Shown here: one piece after another, positions 32,509 to 42,121 of the stretch
Numbering within the stretch: position 1 is the first letter of the stretch
Layout of the letters: each line of letters begins with the position of its first letter
Assembly: GCA_002387845.1 (NCBI GenBank)
Contig: DGLB01000071.1
Span: 1-64,000, forward strand
Direction of reading: 5' to 3'
Length of the DNA: 64,000 nt
Source: Stenotrophomonas maltophilia
GTDB lineage: Bacteria; Pseudomonadota; Gammaproteobacteria; Xanthomonadales; Xanthomonadaceae
Notes under the pieces: model-generated
What the model was told of the DNA's origin: nothing
Databases searched by the model: none
Seen by the model: only the letters and a program-made list of their open reading frames with translations
Position numbers and translations under genes: made by a program

Positions 32509-34623
32509 TCATTCCAGATGAAACACCATCGCCTGCGTCCCGATCGCCGGATCGGTCGTCCCCGGCCGACCATCTTCCATCCGCCCCGCCAGCCGCTGCG
32601 ACGCACCCGTCTGCACGATCTCCAGGTCATACCACCCCGACGTCGGCGCAGCTGCCCAACGGATCTCCGCGCTGCCTCCAGCGGGCAGGTCCACCCGTCG
32701 CGCCGGCATATGCGCGGCGTATGCCTTCGCCCGCACCTCCACGCTCGCCGCAGCGCGGGCCGGGTTGCCCAGGCGCAGGCACAGTTCGTCTCCGCTCCGG
32801 GTCAACGCCACCTGCACGGGATCGGCGTCGGCTTCACTGCGGAAATGCCGGTGGAACCCGTTCGGCCCCAGCAGCCACAGGTCATACCCGTGTTCGGCAT
32901 CCACGCTCCAGCTGTCCTGCAGCATCGCACCCGGCATCACCGTGTAACGGCGCGGAACCGCCTGCAGCTGCAGCCGGTTGTACACATGCAGCACCGCAGC
33001 GGCACCTTCGCAGCGCATGTCGAGCCGCAGCGCGTCGCCTTCACGATGCGTCTCCACCTGTGGTCGATACGGCAACGCGCGCGCCGGACGTACGCCCGGC
33101 TCCTGTGCAGCCGCCTCCAAACCCGCTGGCAATTCCGGAACAGTACGCCCGGGTAACGCGGCGGCGCGGGCGGCGGTTTCGGCGGTGGCCGGCAATGTGC
33201 CCACGAACGGACGCTCGTCGGTGCGCGAGAAATCAAACGCGCCCGTGAGATCCCCGCACACTGCACGCCGCCACGGCGACAGCTGCGGCGCAGCCACCCC
33301 GAAGCGGCGTTCGATCAGGCGGATCACCGAGGTGTGGTCGTACACCTGCGAGTCCACCCAGCCACCGCGGCTCCACGGCGAAATCACGTACAACGGCACG
33401 CGCGGACCCAGCCCGTAGGGCCGACCGCGCAGATCCAGGGGATCTGCCTTCTCGTTGCCCGGTGAAGCGTGCTGGTGATATTCGCCCGCAGTGGATACCG
33501 CCGACGCGCCGGCCCAGCCGGTGGATCGCGTGGCATCGGCCGAGGGCGGTGCCGGCGGCGGCATGTGGTCGAAGAAGCCGTCATTCTCGTCGAACATCAG
33601 CAGCAGCGCGGTGCGACTCCACACCTCCGGGTTGGCAGTCAACGCGTCCAGCACGCGCGCGGTATATGCCGCGCCCTGCGCCGGGCTGGACGGCCCGGGA
33701 TGTTCGCTGCCGGCGGCGTCGGCAATGATGAAGCTCACCTGCGGCAGGCGGTTGCCCAGCACGTCCTCACGCAGCTGCGCCAGCCCACGCGTGCTGACCC
33801 CGCGCTCGCGCAGCTGCGGGTCATGCCCGGGCGTGCCGCGCCAGGCCTGGCGGAAGCTCTCGAACCCGGCCAGCGGGTTGTCGGTGAAGTTGTCGGCCAT
33901 GTCCTGGTAGATGCGCCAGTCCACGCCGGCCTGCTGCAGCTGTTCCACATAGGTGGTCCAGGTGTAGCTGTTGGGGTTGCCACCCAGCTCGGGGAAGTTG
34001 TCGTGCGAATTGGCCACCGCAGGGCCGCCATGGCGTGCGTGCGGGTCGTTGTGCCCGGTCCACAGGAACAGGCGGTTCGGATTGGTACCGGCCTGCATCG
34101 CGCAGTGGTAGGCATCGCAGACCGTGAACGCCTCGGCCAGGGCGAACTGGAACGGCAGATCGGCGCGCCGGTAGTAGCCCATTGCATGGTCCTGCTTGGC
34201 GACCGGCCAGTGCGCCATGCGCCCATGGTCCCAGGCACGCTGTGCATCGGGCCAGGTATGCGGCGTGCCCTCCACGCGCATGACCCCGAACTGCGCGGCC
34301 GTGTCCAGCGGGAACGGTGCGATACCGCGGGTACCCGCCGCGTTGGGTTGCAGCCACAGCGTGCGCGCTGGCTGCCCGGCCGCCAGTGGCGCGGCGGGCG
34401 CGACGAAGCGGTCGCCGAAGCCGCGCACGCCGGGCAGCGTGCCGAAGTAGTGATCGAACGAGCGGTTCTCCTGCATGAACACCACGATGTGCTGCAGGTC
34501 CTGCAGGCTGCGGGTGCGCGCGTCCGGCGCAATCGCTGCCGCCCGCGCGATGCTGGGCATCAGCGCGGCGATGCCCGCGCTGATGCCCCCCTGCAGCAGT
34601 CGACGGCGACCGAGGTCGGTCAC
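32509..34623 (-). CDS. Phosphocholine-type phospholipase C, Tat-exported
   Basis: A 704-residue phosphoesterase of the PlcN/PlcH (AcpA-like) family that splits phosphatidylcholine and related lipids to diacylglycerol and a phosphate head group. The twin-arginine signal is DLGRRRLLQGGISAGIAAL. The catalytic start is HIVVFMQENRSFDHYFGT, with later metal or active-site regions TGHNDPHARHGG, FDENDGFFDHMPPP and YVISPWSRGGWVDSQVYDHTS. Two C-terminal DUF756-type beta domains follow. The start is GTG 34623, overlapping the receptor's TGA. It forms an operon with the TonB receptor, and a Pho-box candidate lies upstream, so phosphate scavenging is the likely purpose. Confidence 0.92.
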   Translation of the reverse strand: MTDLGRRRLLQGGISAGIAALMPSIARAAAIAPDARTRSLQDLQHIVVFMQENRSFDHYFGTLPGVRGFGDRFVAPAAPLAAGQPARTLWLQPNAAGTRGIAPFPLDTAAQFGVMRVEGTPHTWPDAQRAWDHGRMAHWPVAKQDHAMGYYRRADLPFQFALAEAFTVCDAYHCAMQAGTNPNRLFLWTGHNDPHARHGGPAVANSHDNFPELGGNPNSYTWTTYVEQLQQAGVDWRIYQDMADNFTDNPLAGFESFRQAWRGTPGHDPQLRERGVSTRGLAQLREDVLGNRLPQVSFIIADAAGSEHPGPSSPAQGAAYTARVLDALTANPEVWSRTALLLMFDENDGFFDHMPPPAPPSADATRSTGWAGASAVSTAGEYHQHASPGNEKADPLDLRGRPYGLGPRVPLYVISPWSRGGWVDSQVYDHTSVIRLIERRFGVAAPQLSPWRRAVCGDLTGAFDFSRTDERPFVGTLPATAETAARAAALPGRTVPELPAGLEAAAQEPGVRPARALPYRPQVETHREGDALRLDMRCEGAAAVLHVYNRLQLQAVPRRYTVMPGAMLQDSWSVDAEHGYDLWLLGPNGFHRHFRSEADADPVQVALTRSGDELCLRLGNPARAAASVEVRAKAYAAHMPARRVDLPAGGSAEIRWAAAPTSGWYDLEIVQTGASQRLAGRMEDGRPGTTDPAIGTQAMVFHLE

Positions 34624-36980
34624 AGGTCAACCCGTACCGAGAAGCCCACGGTACGCGGCGCGCCGATGAAGGCCGAATTGCTGCCATCCACGCCGGCCAG
34701 GTACTTGCGGTCGGTCAGGTTGTTGACCACGATGCTCGCGCCCACCCCCTTGAGCTTCGGCGACAGGCTCTGCAGGTCGAAGCCGATGTTGGCGTTGAAT
34801 ACCGTGGCCGACGACAGCTTCGCGCTGTTGGATGCGTTCAGATAGCGCTCGCCCAGGTAGCGCCCAGACAGTCCGACGTTCCAGTTCTCGCCCTGCCAGT
34901 CGGCCGACATCACCAGCATGTGGCGCGGCTGGCCAATCACCTGCGCACCGTCGACGATGCCCAGCGCGGCATCACGGTCGGCGTTGCCGCTGCCCAGGTA
35001 CTTTGAGCGGTTGTAGGTGTACGCACCGTTGATGCGCCAGCCGTTGTCCCACCCGTAGCCGAGCGCGGCTTCCACGCCGTTGCTTTCCACGCCGCCGAAG
35101 TTTTCATACACGCCATCGGTTTCATCCAGATAGTCGATGCCGTCGGCCAGACGCGCCGGCAGGTAGACGATGCGGTTGTCGAACTTGATGTTGTACAGGG
35201 TGATCGCGCCGGTCAAGGGCCAGCGGCTGATGCGCAGGCCGAGTTCGATGTTGTCGGCGGTTTCCGGTTCCACGCGCGCGAAGCGCTGCGGATCGGTTTC
35301 GCCCAGCACGCCCGAGGGAATCGCCGCGAAGTTCTGCGAGAAGCCGGCGAACATTTCCAGGCCCTCCACCGGCAGCGTCCAGGTGCCGCCGGCGGAGATC
35401 AGCGGGTCGGACTTCGAATCAGAGCGCACGTTCTCGGCCGCGCCGATGGTGCGGTGGCGGGTCTGGTCGACGAAGAACTGCTTCACGCCGACACGGGCGC
35501 TGAACGCACCGAAGCGGGCGACGTCTTCCACGTAGTACATCTGTTCGTCGGTGCTGTAGTCGTCCTCGAACTGCACCCAGTACGGCTGCTGGTCGAAGCC
35601 GATGTCGGTGCCGACGTTGAGCAGGCGATGCCAGTCGCGGCGCGCGGTGCGGTCAAACGTCTCCAGCCAGAGGCCGGCGCGGACGGTGTTGTTGACCGCA
35701 CCCAGTTCCTGCGTCCATTCAACGTCGGCGGTGACGCCGGCGCGATCGTTGTCGTAATGGGTGTGGCGGTAGGACTGCACGCCCTGCACGTTGGCGGCGT
35801 AGCAGTTCGGGTCGTACTCGGCGCTGAAACCGGCGCGCGGCGTGCAGCCGGCGATCATCTGCGCGGCGCTGCCGTCCGGATTGACGAAGTAGAACTGGCC
35901 CAGCGCGCTGCCACCGTAGCTGGTGCTGCCGCCCAGGTATTCCGACTCCGGCGCGCCGGCACCGTCGTTGCGTGCCTGCACCAGGTAGGGCGGCAGCCAG
36001 TCGCCCCGACCTTCCATCTTGTGCACATAGCCGCTCAGGGTGGCCTTGAAGCCGTTGCCGCTGTCGAACGCACCGCGCAGGTAGGCGAAGGTGTTCTCGC
36101 GCAGCGCGCGCGAACCGGAGCGGTAGTTCTGGTCCAGGTTCGGAATGCCGGTCAGCGTGCCGGTCAAACCGTCGCGGTTGGGGTTGGTCGCGAACGCGGC
36201 CGGGGTGACGCTGGTGTACTCCGGCTCGTCGGCGTCGTTGTACGAGGCGTAGCCACTGAGGGTCCAGCGCTCCAGCTCGGTGATGAACTTCGCCGCCACG
36301 TGGTCGTTGCTGGTTTTGCCGCTGCCGTCGATCCAGTCGCTGACCCGCGCGGACGAGGCGCTGACCCAGGCACGGGTATGCCCGCCGAGCACGCCGGTGT
36401 CATAGCGCACGTAGTATTTGCGCATGTCATTGTCGCCGGCACCGACCACCATGCGCAGGCGCTGCTCACTCAGCGGATCGCTGGTGAGGAAGTTGAGCGT
36501 GCCGCCCAAGGCCTCGTTGGAGCGCGAGGAGATGTCGGCGGTGCCCTGGCTGACCTCGATGGTTTCCAGGTCCAGGGTGTCGATGTAACGGTTGGCCAGC
36601 GAACCACCGCCATAGCCCGAACCGCCGTTGGGCAGGCCGTCGATGGTGGTGCCGATCTGCTGGGTGTCGCGGTTGGTGACGAAGCCGCGCATGCTGATCT
36701 GCGTGCCCCACACCGAGGAGCCGGTGGCGTCGGCTTCGCTGACCACCACGCCGGGGAGTTCATTGAGCGCGCCATTGACGCTGCCGATGATCTGCTGGCG
36801 CTGCAGGGTTTCCTGGCTGACGCTGGTCTTGGCGTAGCTGGTGGCCTGGCCGATCACCTGCACCTGGTCCAGCGTGCGCGCATCGTCAGCAGGGGCATTC
36901 TCGGCCGCCAGCACGTCCAGCGCGGTGGTGAGGGTCAGGGCCAGCAGGGTGATGCGGGGAACACGTCCGGCAATGCGCAT
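34620..36980 (-). CDS. TonB-dependent receptor co-transcribed with phospholipase C
   Basis: A 786-residue outer-membrane receptor. The signal peptide (ITLLALTLTTALDVLAAE) is followed by the TonB-box region (LDQVQVIGQ), plug domain (LNELPGVVVSEAD, ETIEVSQGTADISSRS) and a barrel ending in TVGFSVRVDL, with the final aromatic replaced by Leu. The cargo is unknown. Its operon partner is a phospholipase C, and a Pho box sits in front, so it may take up a phosphorylated compound released by the enzyme. It is the first gene of the pair and overlaps it by 4 nt. Confidence 0.92.
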   Translation of the reverse strand: MRIAGRVPRITLLALTLTTALDVLAAENAPADDARTLDQVQVIGQATSYAKTSVSQETLQRQQIIGSVNGALNELPGVVVSEADATGSSVWGTQISMRGFVTNRDTQQIGTTIDGLPNGGSGYGGGSLANRYIDTLDLETIEVSQGTADISSRSNEALGGTLNFLTSDPLSEQRLRMVVGAGDNDMRKYYVRYDTGVLGGHTRAWVSASSARVSDWIDGSGKTSNDHVAAKFITELERWTLSGYASYNDADEPEYTSVTPAAFATNPNRDGLTGTLTGIPNLDQNYRSGSRALRENTFAYLRGAFDSGNGFKATLSGYVHKMEGRGDWLPPYLVQARNDGAGAPESEYLGGSTSYGGSALGQFYFVNPDGSAAQMIAGCTPRAGFSAEYDPNCYAANVQGVQSYRHTHYDNDRAGVTADVEWTQELGAVNNTVRAGLWLETFDRTARRDWHRLLNVGTDIGFDQQPYWVQFEDDYSTDEQMYYVEDVARFGAFSARVGVKQFFVDQTRHRTIGAAENVRSDSKSDPLISAGGTWTLPVEGLEMFAGFSQNFAAIPSGVLGETDPQRFARVEPETADNIELGLRISRWPLTGAITLYNIKFDNRIVYLPARLADGIDYLDETDGVYENFGGVESNGVEAALGYGWDNGWRINGAYTYNRSKYLGSGNADRDAALGIVDGAQVIGQPRHMLVMSADWQGENWNVGLSGRYLGERYLNASNSAKLSSATVFNANIGFDLQSLSPKLKGVGASIVVNNLTDRKYLAGVDGSNSAFIGAPRTVGFSVRVDL

Positions 36981-37013
36981 GGGTTCTCAGTTGGGGGATG
37001 GAGGACGCGCCGG

Positions 37014-37047
37014 AGTATCTGGAGCGTGGGTGACCTCCACATGACAT
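37014..37047 (-). promoter_or_regulatory. Candidate PhoB-dependent promoter (Pho box and -10)
   Basis: Read on the minus strand, 37047-37030 is ATGTCATGTGGAGGTCAC. Against the classical Pho box CTGTCATAAAGTTGTCAC both half-sites fit (TGTCAT and GTCAC, 11 bp apart). Ten bases further lies GATACT (37019-37014), a good -10, at the spacing seen in PhoB-activated promoters that lack a -35. It is about 50 bp before the receptor start. Confidence 0.6.
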
Positions 37048-37130
37048 TCTGTTAACGATTTGCGCAGCCCCGGGATGCAGTGTGGACTGCGTCACACCTG
37101 CGGCGAAGTCCGAAGAAGCTCCATTGGCCC

Positions 37131-37189
37131 AGGTCATGCGTCACCGTGCCGATCATTGCTATCGGCAGTCGTCTATCGACCGACTCTAC
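37131..37189 (-). repeat. Right half of the 145-bp GTAG element
   Basis: Starts with AGGTCATGCG and ends with GTCGTCTATCGACCGAC then CTAC at 37189, equal to the right half of the intact copies; the left half is missing. It lies 18 bp after the stop of the leftward RND gene. Confidence 0.8.
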
Positions 37190-37206
37190 CCCCCGTTTGC
37201 AGACGA

Positions 37207-40200
37207 TCAATCCTGGGCAGCTTGCGAATGATGCGAGGAGCGGTGGCGGAACTTCCGCGACAGCCACTCGCCGACATCATCGACCACGGTGAAGGCCGCC
37301 GGAATCACGATCAGGCTGAGCAGCGTGGAGGTGATCAGACCGCCGATGACCGCAATGGCCATCGGGGCGCGGAAGCTGGAATCGCCGGCGAAACCCAGCG
37401 CGATCGGCATCATGCCGGCCCCCATCGCCAGCGTGGTCATGATGATCGGCTGTGCGCGCTTGCGGCAGGCATCGATCAGCGCGTCGTGCTGGCTCATGCC
37501 CTGCTCGTCCTCGGCCATCACCGCGTAGTCCACCAGCAGGATGGAGTTCTTGGTGGCGATGCCAATCAGCATCAGCAGGCCGATCAGCGCCGGTAGCGAG
37601 AGCATGTTCTGGGTGATCAGCAACGCACCGAATGCGCCGCCGGCACACAGCGGCACCGCGGCCAGAATCGTCACCGGCATCAGCGCATGGTTGAACAGCA
37701 GCAACAGCACCATGTAGATGCAGATCAAGCCGGCCGCCATCGCCAGCAGGAAGCCGATGAACAGCTCCACGAACACCTCGGCATCGCCGGTGTTGAGGAA
37801 GGTCACGCCCGGTGGCAGCTTCTTCACCGTAGGCAATGCCTGCACCTCGGTCATCACTTCGCCCAGCGGACGGCCGTTGAGCTCGGCCGTCAGCGTCACG
37901 TTGCGCTGGCGCTGGTAGCGCGAGATCTGCGAGGGGCCACTGCCCGGCTGGATATCGGCCACGGCCGCCAGCGGCACCGGGCCATCGCGTCCGGGCACGC
38001 GCAGCTGGTGCACCAGCGACGGATTGGCCAGGTCGGCCTCGGCGAAGCCAACGCGGATCGGCACCTGGCGATCCGGCAGGTTGAGCTTGGCCAGGCGCTG
38101 TTCGTAGTCACCGGCGGTGGCAATGCGCGCCGCTTCGGCGATATCGGCGGTGGCCACGCCCAGGTCAGCAGCGCGCGCCGGGTTCGGCACGATCTGTATT
38201 TCCGGGCGCAGCAGCGAGGCGGTGGAGGTGACGCTGCCCAGCCCTTGGATACCGCGCAGGTCGCGTTCCAGCGCGGTGGAGGCGTCCTGCAGGCGTTGCG
38301 GATCGTCCCCGGACAGCACCAGCTGCAGCAGGTTGCCCGGTTCGGAGCTGACATAGCTCACGCGCACCCCGGGCAGGTCGGCCAGGCGCTTGCGCGCTTC
38401 GCGTTCCAGCGCGCGCTGGTCACGATCACGGTCATCGGCCAGGCCCCAGTCCAGCACCAGCGTGGCTTTGCGCGGTTCGCCGACGCCGGTGGCGCTGGGG
38501 TCACCGAGGTCGAGCACGCTGCCGACGGCGGTGTACACCTGCTTCAGCTCGGGAATGTCCTTGAGCAGCGCGCGCGCCTGTTCGGCCACCGCCACGGTTT
38601 CCTGCAGGCGCGTGCCCGGCGGCAACTCAAGGCTGAGGTTGCTGCGGCCCAGGTCGGACTGCGGAATGAAGGTGGCTGGAATCAGCGGCACCAGCGCCAG
38701 CGAGGCCACGAAGAGACCCGTGGCGAGCCACAGGGTGCGGCCACGGTGGCGGAGTGCCGCGTCGACCCAACCCAGGTACCAGGTCATCAACTTCGATTCC
38801 GGCTTTTCCTCACCGTGTGGCTTGAGCAGATAGGCCGCCATCATCGGCGTGAGCAGGCGTGCCACCAGCAGCGAGAACAGCACGGCCGTGGCCGCGGTCC
38901 AGCCGAATTCGCGGAAGAACTTGCCGGCAATGCCCGGCATGAACGCCACCGGCACGAACACCGCCGCCAGGGTGAGCGAGGTGGCGATCACCGCGTTGCC
39001 AATCTCGCCGGCCGCCTCACGTGCCGCTTCCAGCGGTGGCTTGCCCATGCGCAGGTGGCGCACGATGTTCTCGATCTCCACGATCGCATCGTCGACCAGG
39101 ATGCCCACCACCACTGACAAGGCCAGCAGGGTGATCATGTTCAGGGTGAAGCCGAAGAAGTACATCACCGCAAAGGTGGGAATGATCGACAGCGGCAGGG
39201 CCAGGGCCGACACCCAGGTGGCGCGCCAGTCGCGCAGGAACAGCCAGACCACCAGCAAGGCCAGCAGCGCGCCCTCGTACAGCATGGTCATCGACGAATC
39301 GTAGGAGCGATGGGTTTCGTCGATGGCGGTGGTGACCAGCTTGAAGTCGATGCCGGGGTGCTCGGCCTTGATTTTGTCCAGCGCCTCATGCACGCCGGCT
39401 TCCACCTTCACTTCACTGGAGCCACGCGTGCGCGACATCGAGAACGCCACCACCGCGTCGCCGTCGAGCAGCGCCGCTTCGGTGGGGTCGGCGGCCGCGT
39501 CGGTCACCTTGGCCAGCGTGGACAACCGCACCGAGCGGCCGTCCGGCAGCGCAATGGAGTAGTCGCGCAGCGCCTGTGCATCGCCCACCGTGCCCAGCGT
39601 ACGGATGGTCTGCTGCGCACCTTCGATTTCGGCTTTGCCGCCGGCGCGCTCGACCTGGATGCGGGCCAGCTGCTGCGAGACATCACCGGCGGTGATGCCC
39701 ATCGCGATCAGTGCGTTCGGGTCCAGGTCCACGCGGACCTGGCGCTGTACGCCGCCCACGCGGGTGACCCGGGCCACGCCCGGCACGCCATACATGGCGC
39801 GGGCGATGTCACGGTCGACGAACCAGCTGGCTTCGTCAGGCGTCATGTGCGGGGCAACCAGGGCGTAGGTCATCAGCGAGCCGCCGATGTCGACCTTGGA
39901 GATCACCGGTTCCTGGATGTCCTGCGGAAGATCCGTGCGGATGCGGGTGACCGCGTCGCGGGTGTCGTCCAGCGCGGTGGCCAGGTCGGCTTCCAGCTGG
40001 AATTCAATCGTGGTGGTGCTGACGCCTTCGCTGACCGAGGAGATCACGCGCTTGACGTTGTTCACCGTGGCCACAGAGTCTTCCACCTTGCGGGTGACTT
40101 CTGCTTCCAGCTGGCTGGGCGACGCGCCCGGCTGGGTCACGGTGACCGTGGTCATCGGGAAGGCGATGTCCGGGAAGCGCGCCACCGGCAGCTGGTGGAA

Positions 40201-40284
40201 GCCCCACAGGCCGGCGACACACAGCACGAAGAAGATCAGCAGGGCGGGTAACGGGCGCTTGATCGCCCAGGCGGAGAAGTTCAT
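37207..40284 (-). CDS. RND-family multidrug efflux permease (HAE1 type)
   Basis: A 1025-residue inner-membrane pump protein of the AcrB/MexB superfamily that exchanges protons for drugs. The first membrane helix (PLPALLIFFVLCVAGLWGF), the proton-relay Asp pair in VVGILVDDAIVEIENI near residue 395, and the relay Lys in GIATKNSILLVDYAVM near 913 are present. Two large periplasmic loops complete the usual twelve-helix plan. It overlaps the adaptor gene by 4 nt. No outer-membrane channel gene is linked, as in several Sme-type pumps of Stenotrophomonas; a TolC-like partner must come from elsewhere. Which Sme pump it matches cannot be settled by eye. Confidence 0.95.
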   Translation of the reverse strand: MNFSAWAIKRPLPALLIFFVLCVAGLWGFHQLPVARFPDIAFPMTTVTVTQPGASPSQLEAEVTRKVEDSVATVNNVKRVISSVSEGVSTTTIEFQLEADLATALDDTRDAVTRIRTDLPQDIQEPVISKVDIGGSLMTYALVAPHMTPDEASWFVDRDIARAMYGVPGVARVTRVGGVQRQVRVDLDPNALIAMGITAGDVSQQLARIQVERAGGKAEIEGAQQTIRTLGTVGDAQALRDYSIALPDGRSVRLSTLAKVTDAAADPTEAALLDGDAVVAFSMSRTRGSSEVKVEAGVHEALDKIKAEHPGIDFKLVTTAIDETHRSYDSSMTMLYEGALLALLVVWLFLRDWRATWVSALALPLSIIPTFAVMYFFGFTLNMITLLALSVVVGILVDDAIVEIENIVRHLRMGKPPLEAAREAAGEIGNAVIATSLTLAAVFVPVAFMPGIAGKFFREFGWTAATAVLFSLLVARLLTPMMAAYLLKPHGEEKPESKLMTWYLGWVDAALRHRGRTLWLATGLFVASLALVPLIPATFIPQSDLGRSNLSLELPPGTRLQETVAVAEQARALLKDIPELKQVYTAVGSVLDLGDPSATGVGEPRKATLVLDWGLADDRDRDQRALEREARKRLADLPGVRVSYVSSEPGNLLQLVLSGDDPQRLQDASTALERDLRGIQGLGSVTSTASLLRPEIQIVPNPARAADLGVATADIAEAARIATAGDYEQRLAKLNLPDRQVPIRVGFAEADLANPSLVHQLRVPGRDGPVPLAAVADIQPGSGPSQISRYQRQRNVTLTAELNGRPLGEVMTEVQALPTVKKLPPGVTFLNTGDAEVFVELFIGFLLAMAAGLICIYMVLLLLFNHALMPVTILAAVPLCAGGAFGALLITQNMLSLPALIGLLMLIGIATKNSILLVDYAVMAEDEQGMSQHDALIDACRKRAQPIIMTTLAMGAGMMPIALGFAGDSSFRAPMAIAVIGGLITSTLLSLIVIPAAFTVVDDVGEWLSRKFRHRSSHHSQAAQD

Positions 40285-41384
40285 TGCGCGTCCGCCTTCT
40301 TGGCGGCGGTGGCATCCACCACGCGTACGCGGTCGCCTTCACCCAGGAAGCCCGCGCCATCCACCACCACCTTGTCGCCGGCTTTCAGCCCTTCCAGGAT
40401 CGCGGTGCGGCCCTGCAGGGCCTGGCCGGTGCGCACGCGGTGGCGGGTGGCCTGCTGCTTGTCGCTGACGCTGAACACATAGCTGTGGCCGTCGCGCTGC
40501 ACGATGGCGGCAGTCGGGATGGTGAGCACGTCACCGTCGCCGGTGACGATGCGGCCTTCCACGTAGACACCCTGCTTCAGCGTGCCCGGTTCGGGCAGGT
40601 CGGCGTACACGGTGCCGGTGCGGGTCTGCGCATCCACGCCCGGGGTGACGGCGCGGATGCGGCCGGTGATGGTCTGGCCGGCGTACGGCAACTGCACCGG
40701 ATTGCCAACCGCCACACCGGTCAGCTGGTCTTCCGGCAGTTCGGCACGCCATTCCAGGCGGCCATCGCGGATAAGGCGCAACAGTTCGCTGCCGGCCGAC
40801 ACCACCTGGCCCGGCTGCACCAGGCGCTTGGAAATCAGGCCATCGGCCGGCGCGCGCAGGTCGGCAAAGTCGCGGCGCAGCTGCGCGGCGTCGCGCGCGG
40901 CGCGGGCGGTGGCGGTCTGCGCTTCCGCGTTGAGGCGATTGGCGCGCAGCTCATCCAGGCTGCTTTCGCTGATCAGCTTTTCCGCGGCCAGCTTCTCGCT
41001 GCGCTGGTAGTTCAACCGGGCCAGCTCCTGCGAGGCCTGGGCCTGGCGCAGCGAGGCGTCGGCCTGGGCCAGTTCGCTGTCCAGGGTGCGATGGTCCAGC
41101 TGCAGCAGAATCTGCCCCTGCTTGACGTACTGGCCGACATCCACGTTGAGGGCGGTAACGCGCTGGCCGCTGATTTCCACGCCCAGCTGCATTTCCTCGA
41201 AGGCGCTGACCGGTCCGGACACCAGCACCGTGCGCGGCATCAGCTGCGTCTGTGCCGGGGCTACCGAAACCGGCAGCGCCGAGGTGGTGGCCGCATCGGC
41301 CTCGGCATCATCCTTGCCGCCGCAGGCGGTCAGTACGGCCAGGGAGAGCACAAGCAGGGAGGAGCGAAGTAAGGGCGAACGCAT
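40281..41384 (-). CDS. RND periplasmic adaptor (membrane fusion) lipoprotein
   Basis: A 367-residue adaptor that links the RND permease to an outer-membrane channel. It has a lipobox (LAVLTACGGKD), a beta-barrel/lipoyl entry (NVDVGQYVKQGQILLQLDHRTL), a coiled-coil hairpin over roughly residues 100-165 rich in Ala, Leu and Arg, then the second lipoyl half (DLRAPADGLISKRLVQPGQVV) and a C-terminal barrel (VLTIPTAAIVQRDG). ATG 41384 follows AGCTTCC weakly and lies 41 bp after tetR. Gene order tetR-adaptor-permease on one strand suggests one transcript. Confidence 0.93.
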   Translation of the reverse strand: MRSPLLRSSLLVLSLAVLTACGGKDDAEADAATTSALPVSVAPAQTQLMPRTVLVSGPVSAFEEMQLGVEISGQRVTALNVDVGQYVKQGQILLQLDHRTLDSELAQADASLRQAQASQELARLNYQRSEKLAAEKLISESSLDELRANRLNAEAQTATARAARDAAQLRRDFADLRAPADGLISKRLVQPGQVVSAGSELLRLIRDGRLEWRAELPEDQLTGVAVGNPVQLPYAGQTITGRIRAVTPGVDAQTRTGTVYADLPEPGTLKQGVYVEGRIVTGDGDVLTIPTAAIVQRDGHSYVFSVSDKQQATRHRVRTGQALQGRTAILEGLKAGDKVVVDGAGFLGEGDRVRVVDATAAKKADAQ

Positions 41385-41425
41385 GGATGAGCTTCCGTGT
41401 CGGAACAGCGGTACGGGGATGGGGT

Positions 41426-42058
41426 TCAGGAGGTGCGGGCGAGGCGTTGTTCGATGCCGTCCAGCATCAGGCCCACGCCCTGTTCAAAGCGGGCATCGAA
41501 ATCAACTTCGCGCCAGACGTCGCGGGCCTGCCAGCAATGCGGAAAACGCTGTTCGGCCAGGGCCATGAAGGCCTCGCCCAGCGCTTCCATGCTGCCGTCG
41601 CCCGGCCACGACTGTTCTTCGATGACGAAGCCCATCGTGTAGTACACCAGGTCCATCGCGGTGGTCGCGGCAAAGCGGGCCGGCGCACCCGCAGCGGTGA
41701 GCGCGGCAATGCTGGCCTCACCCACCCGCAACACATTCTCGGTGGCGATGAAGGTGCCGGCATAGACCCGCGCGCCGTCACGGCGCGCCTTGAACGCCAC
41801 CCGGAACTCGCGCGCGATCTGCAACAAGGTCTGCCGCCAGGGCTGGCCCTCCGGAATGTGCCGGGCCACGTCGACGATCATCGCGTCAGCCATGGCGTCC
41901 ACCAACGCCTGCTTGCTCTTGAAGTGCCAGTACAGCGAGGGCGCGCGGATGCCCAGCGAACAGGCCACCTTGCGCAGGGTGACGCCCTCCATGCCGGCTT
42001 CGTCGAGCAGCTTGAAGGCGGCGTCCACAATGTTGTCGCGGGCGATGGCCTGGCGCAT
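41426..42058 (-). CDS. TetR-family repressor of the RND operon
   Basis: A 210-residue TetR-type repressor. The N-terminal helix-turn-helix is NIVDAAFKLLDEAGMEGVTLRKVACSLGIRAPSLYWHFKSKQ in short form: VTLRKVACSLGIRAPSLYWHF is the recognition part, and the C-terminal half resembles the TetR_C class. It is the first gene of the tetR-adaptor-RND run. Two CTAAC-N3-GTTAG palindromes overlap its promoter, so it very likely represses itself and the pump genes together until a drug binds. No normal ribosome site precedes ATG 42058, so translation may be weak. Confidence 0.92.
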   Translation of the reverse strand: MRQAIARDNIVDAAFKLLDEAGMEGVTLRKVACSLGIRAPSLYWHFKSKQALVDAMADAMIVDVARHIPEGQPWRQTLLQIAREFRVAFKARRDGARVYAGTFIATENVLRVGEASIAALTAAGAPARFAATTAMDLVYYTMGFVIEEQSWPGDGSMEALGEAFMALAEQRFPHCWQARDVWREVDFDARFEQGVGLMLDGIEQRLARTS

Positions 42059-42071
42059 GGAGGGGAGGTTA

Positions 42072-42121
42072 CCTAACGTTGTTAGGGGAGGAATCTAACA
42101 GTGTTAGGTTTTGGGGTGCAA
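42072..42121 (-). promoter_or_regulatory. Promoter with two TetR-type operators
   Basis: Operator one, 42072-42086, is CCTAACGTTGTTAGG (6-bp arms, 3-nt centre). Operator two, 42095-42107, is CTAACAGTGTTAG (5-bp arms). Their centres are 22 bp apart, two helical turns. On the minus strand TTGCAC (42121-42116) and TTAGAT (42098-42093) are separated by 17 bp, a good sigma-70 promoter. Operator two covers the -10 and operator one the expected start site. Confidence 0.8.
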
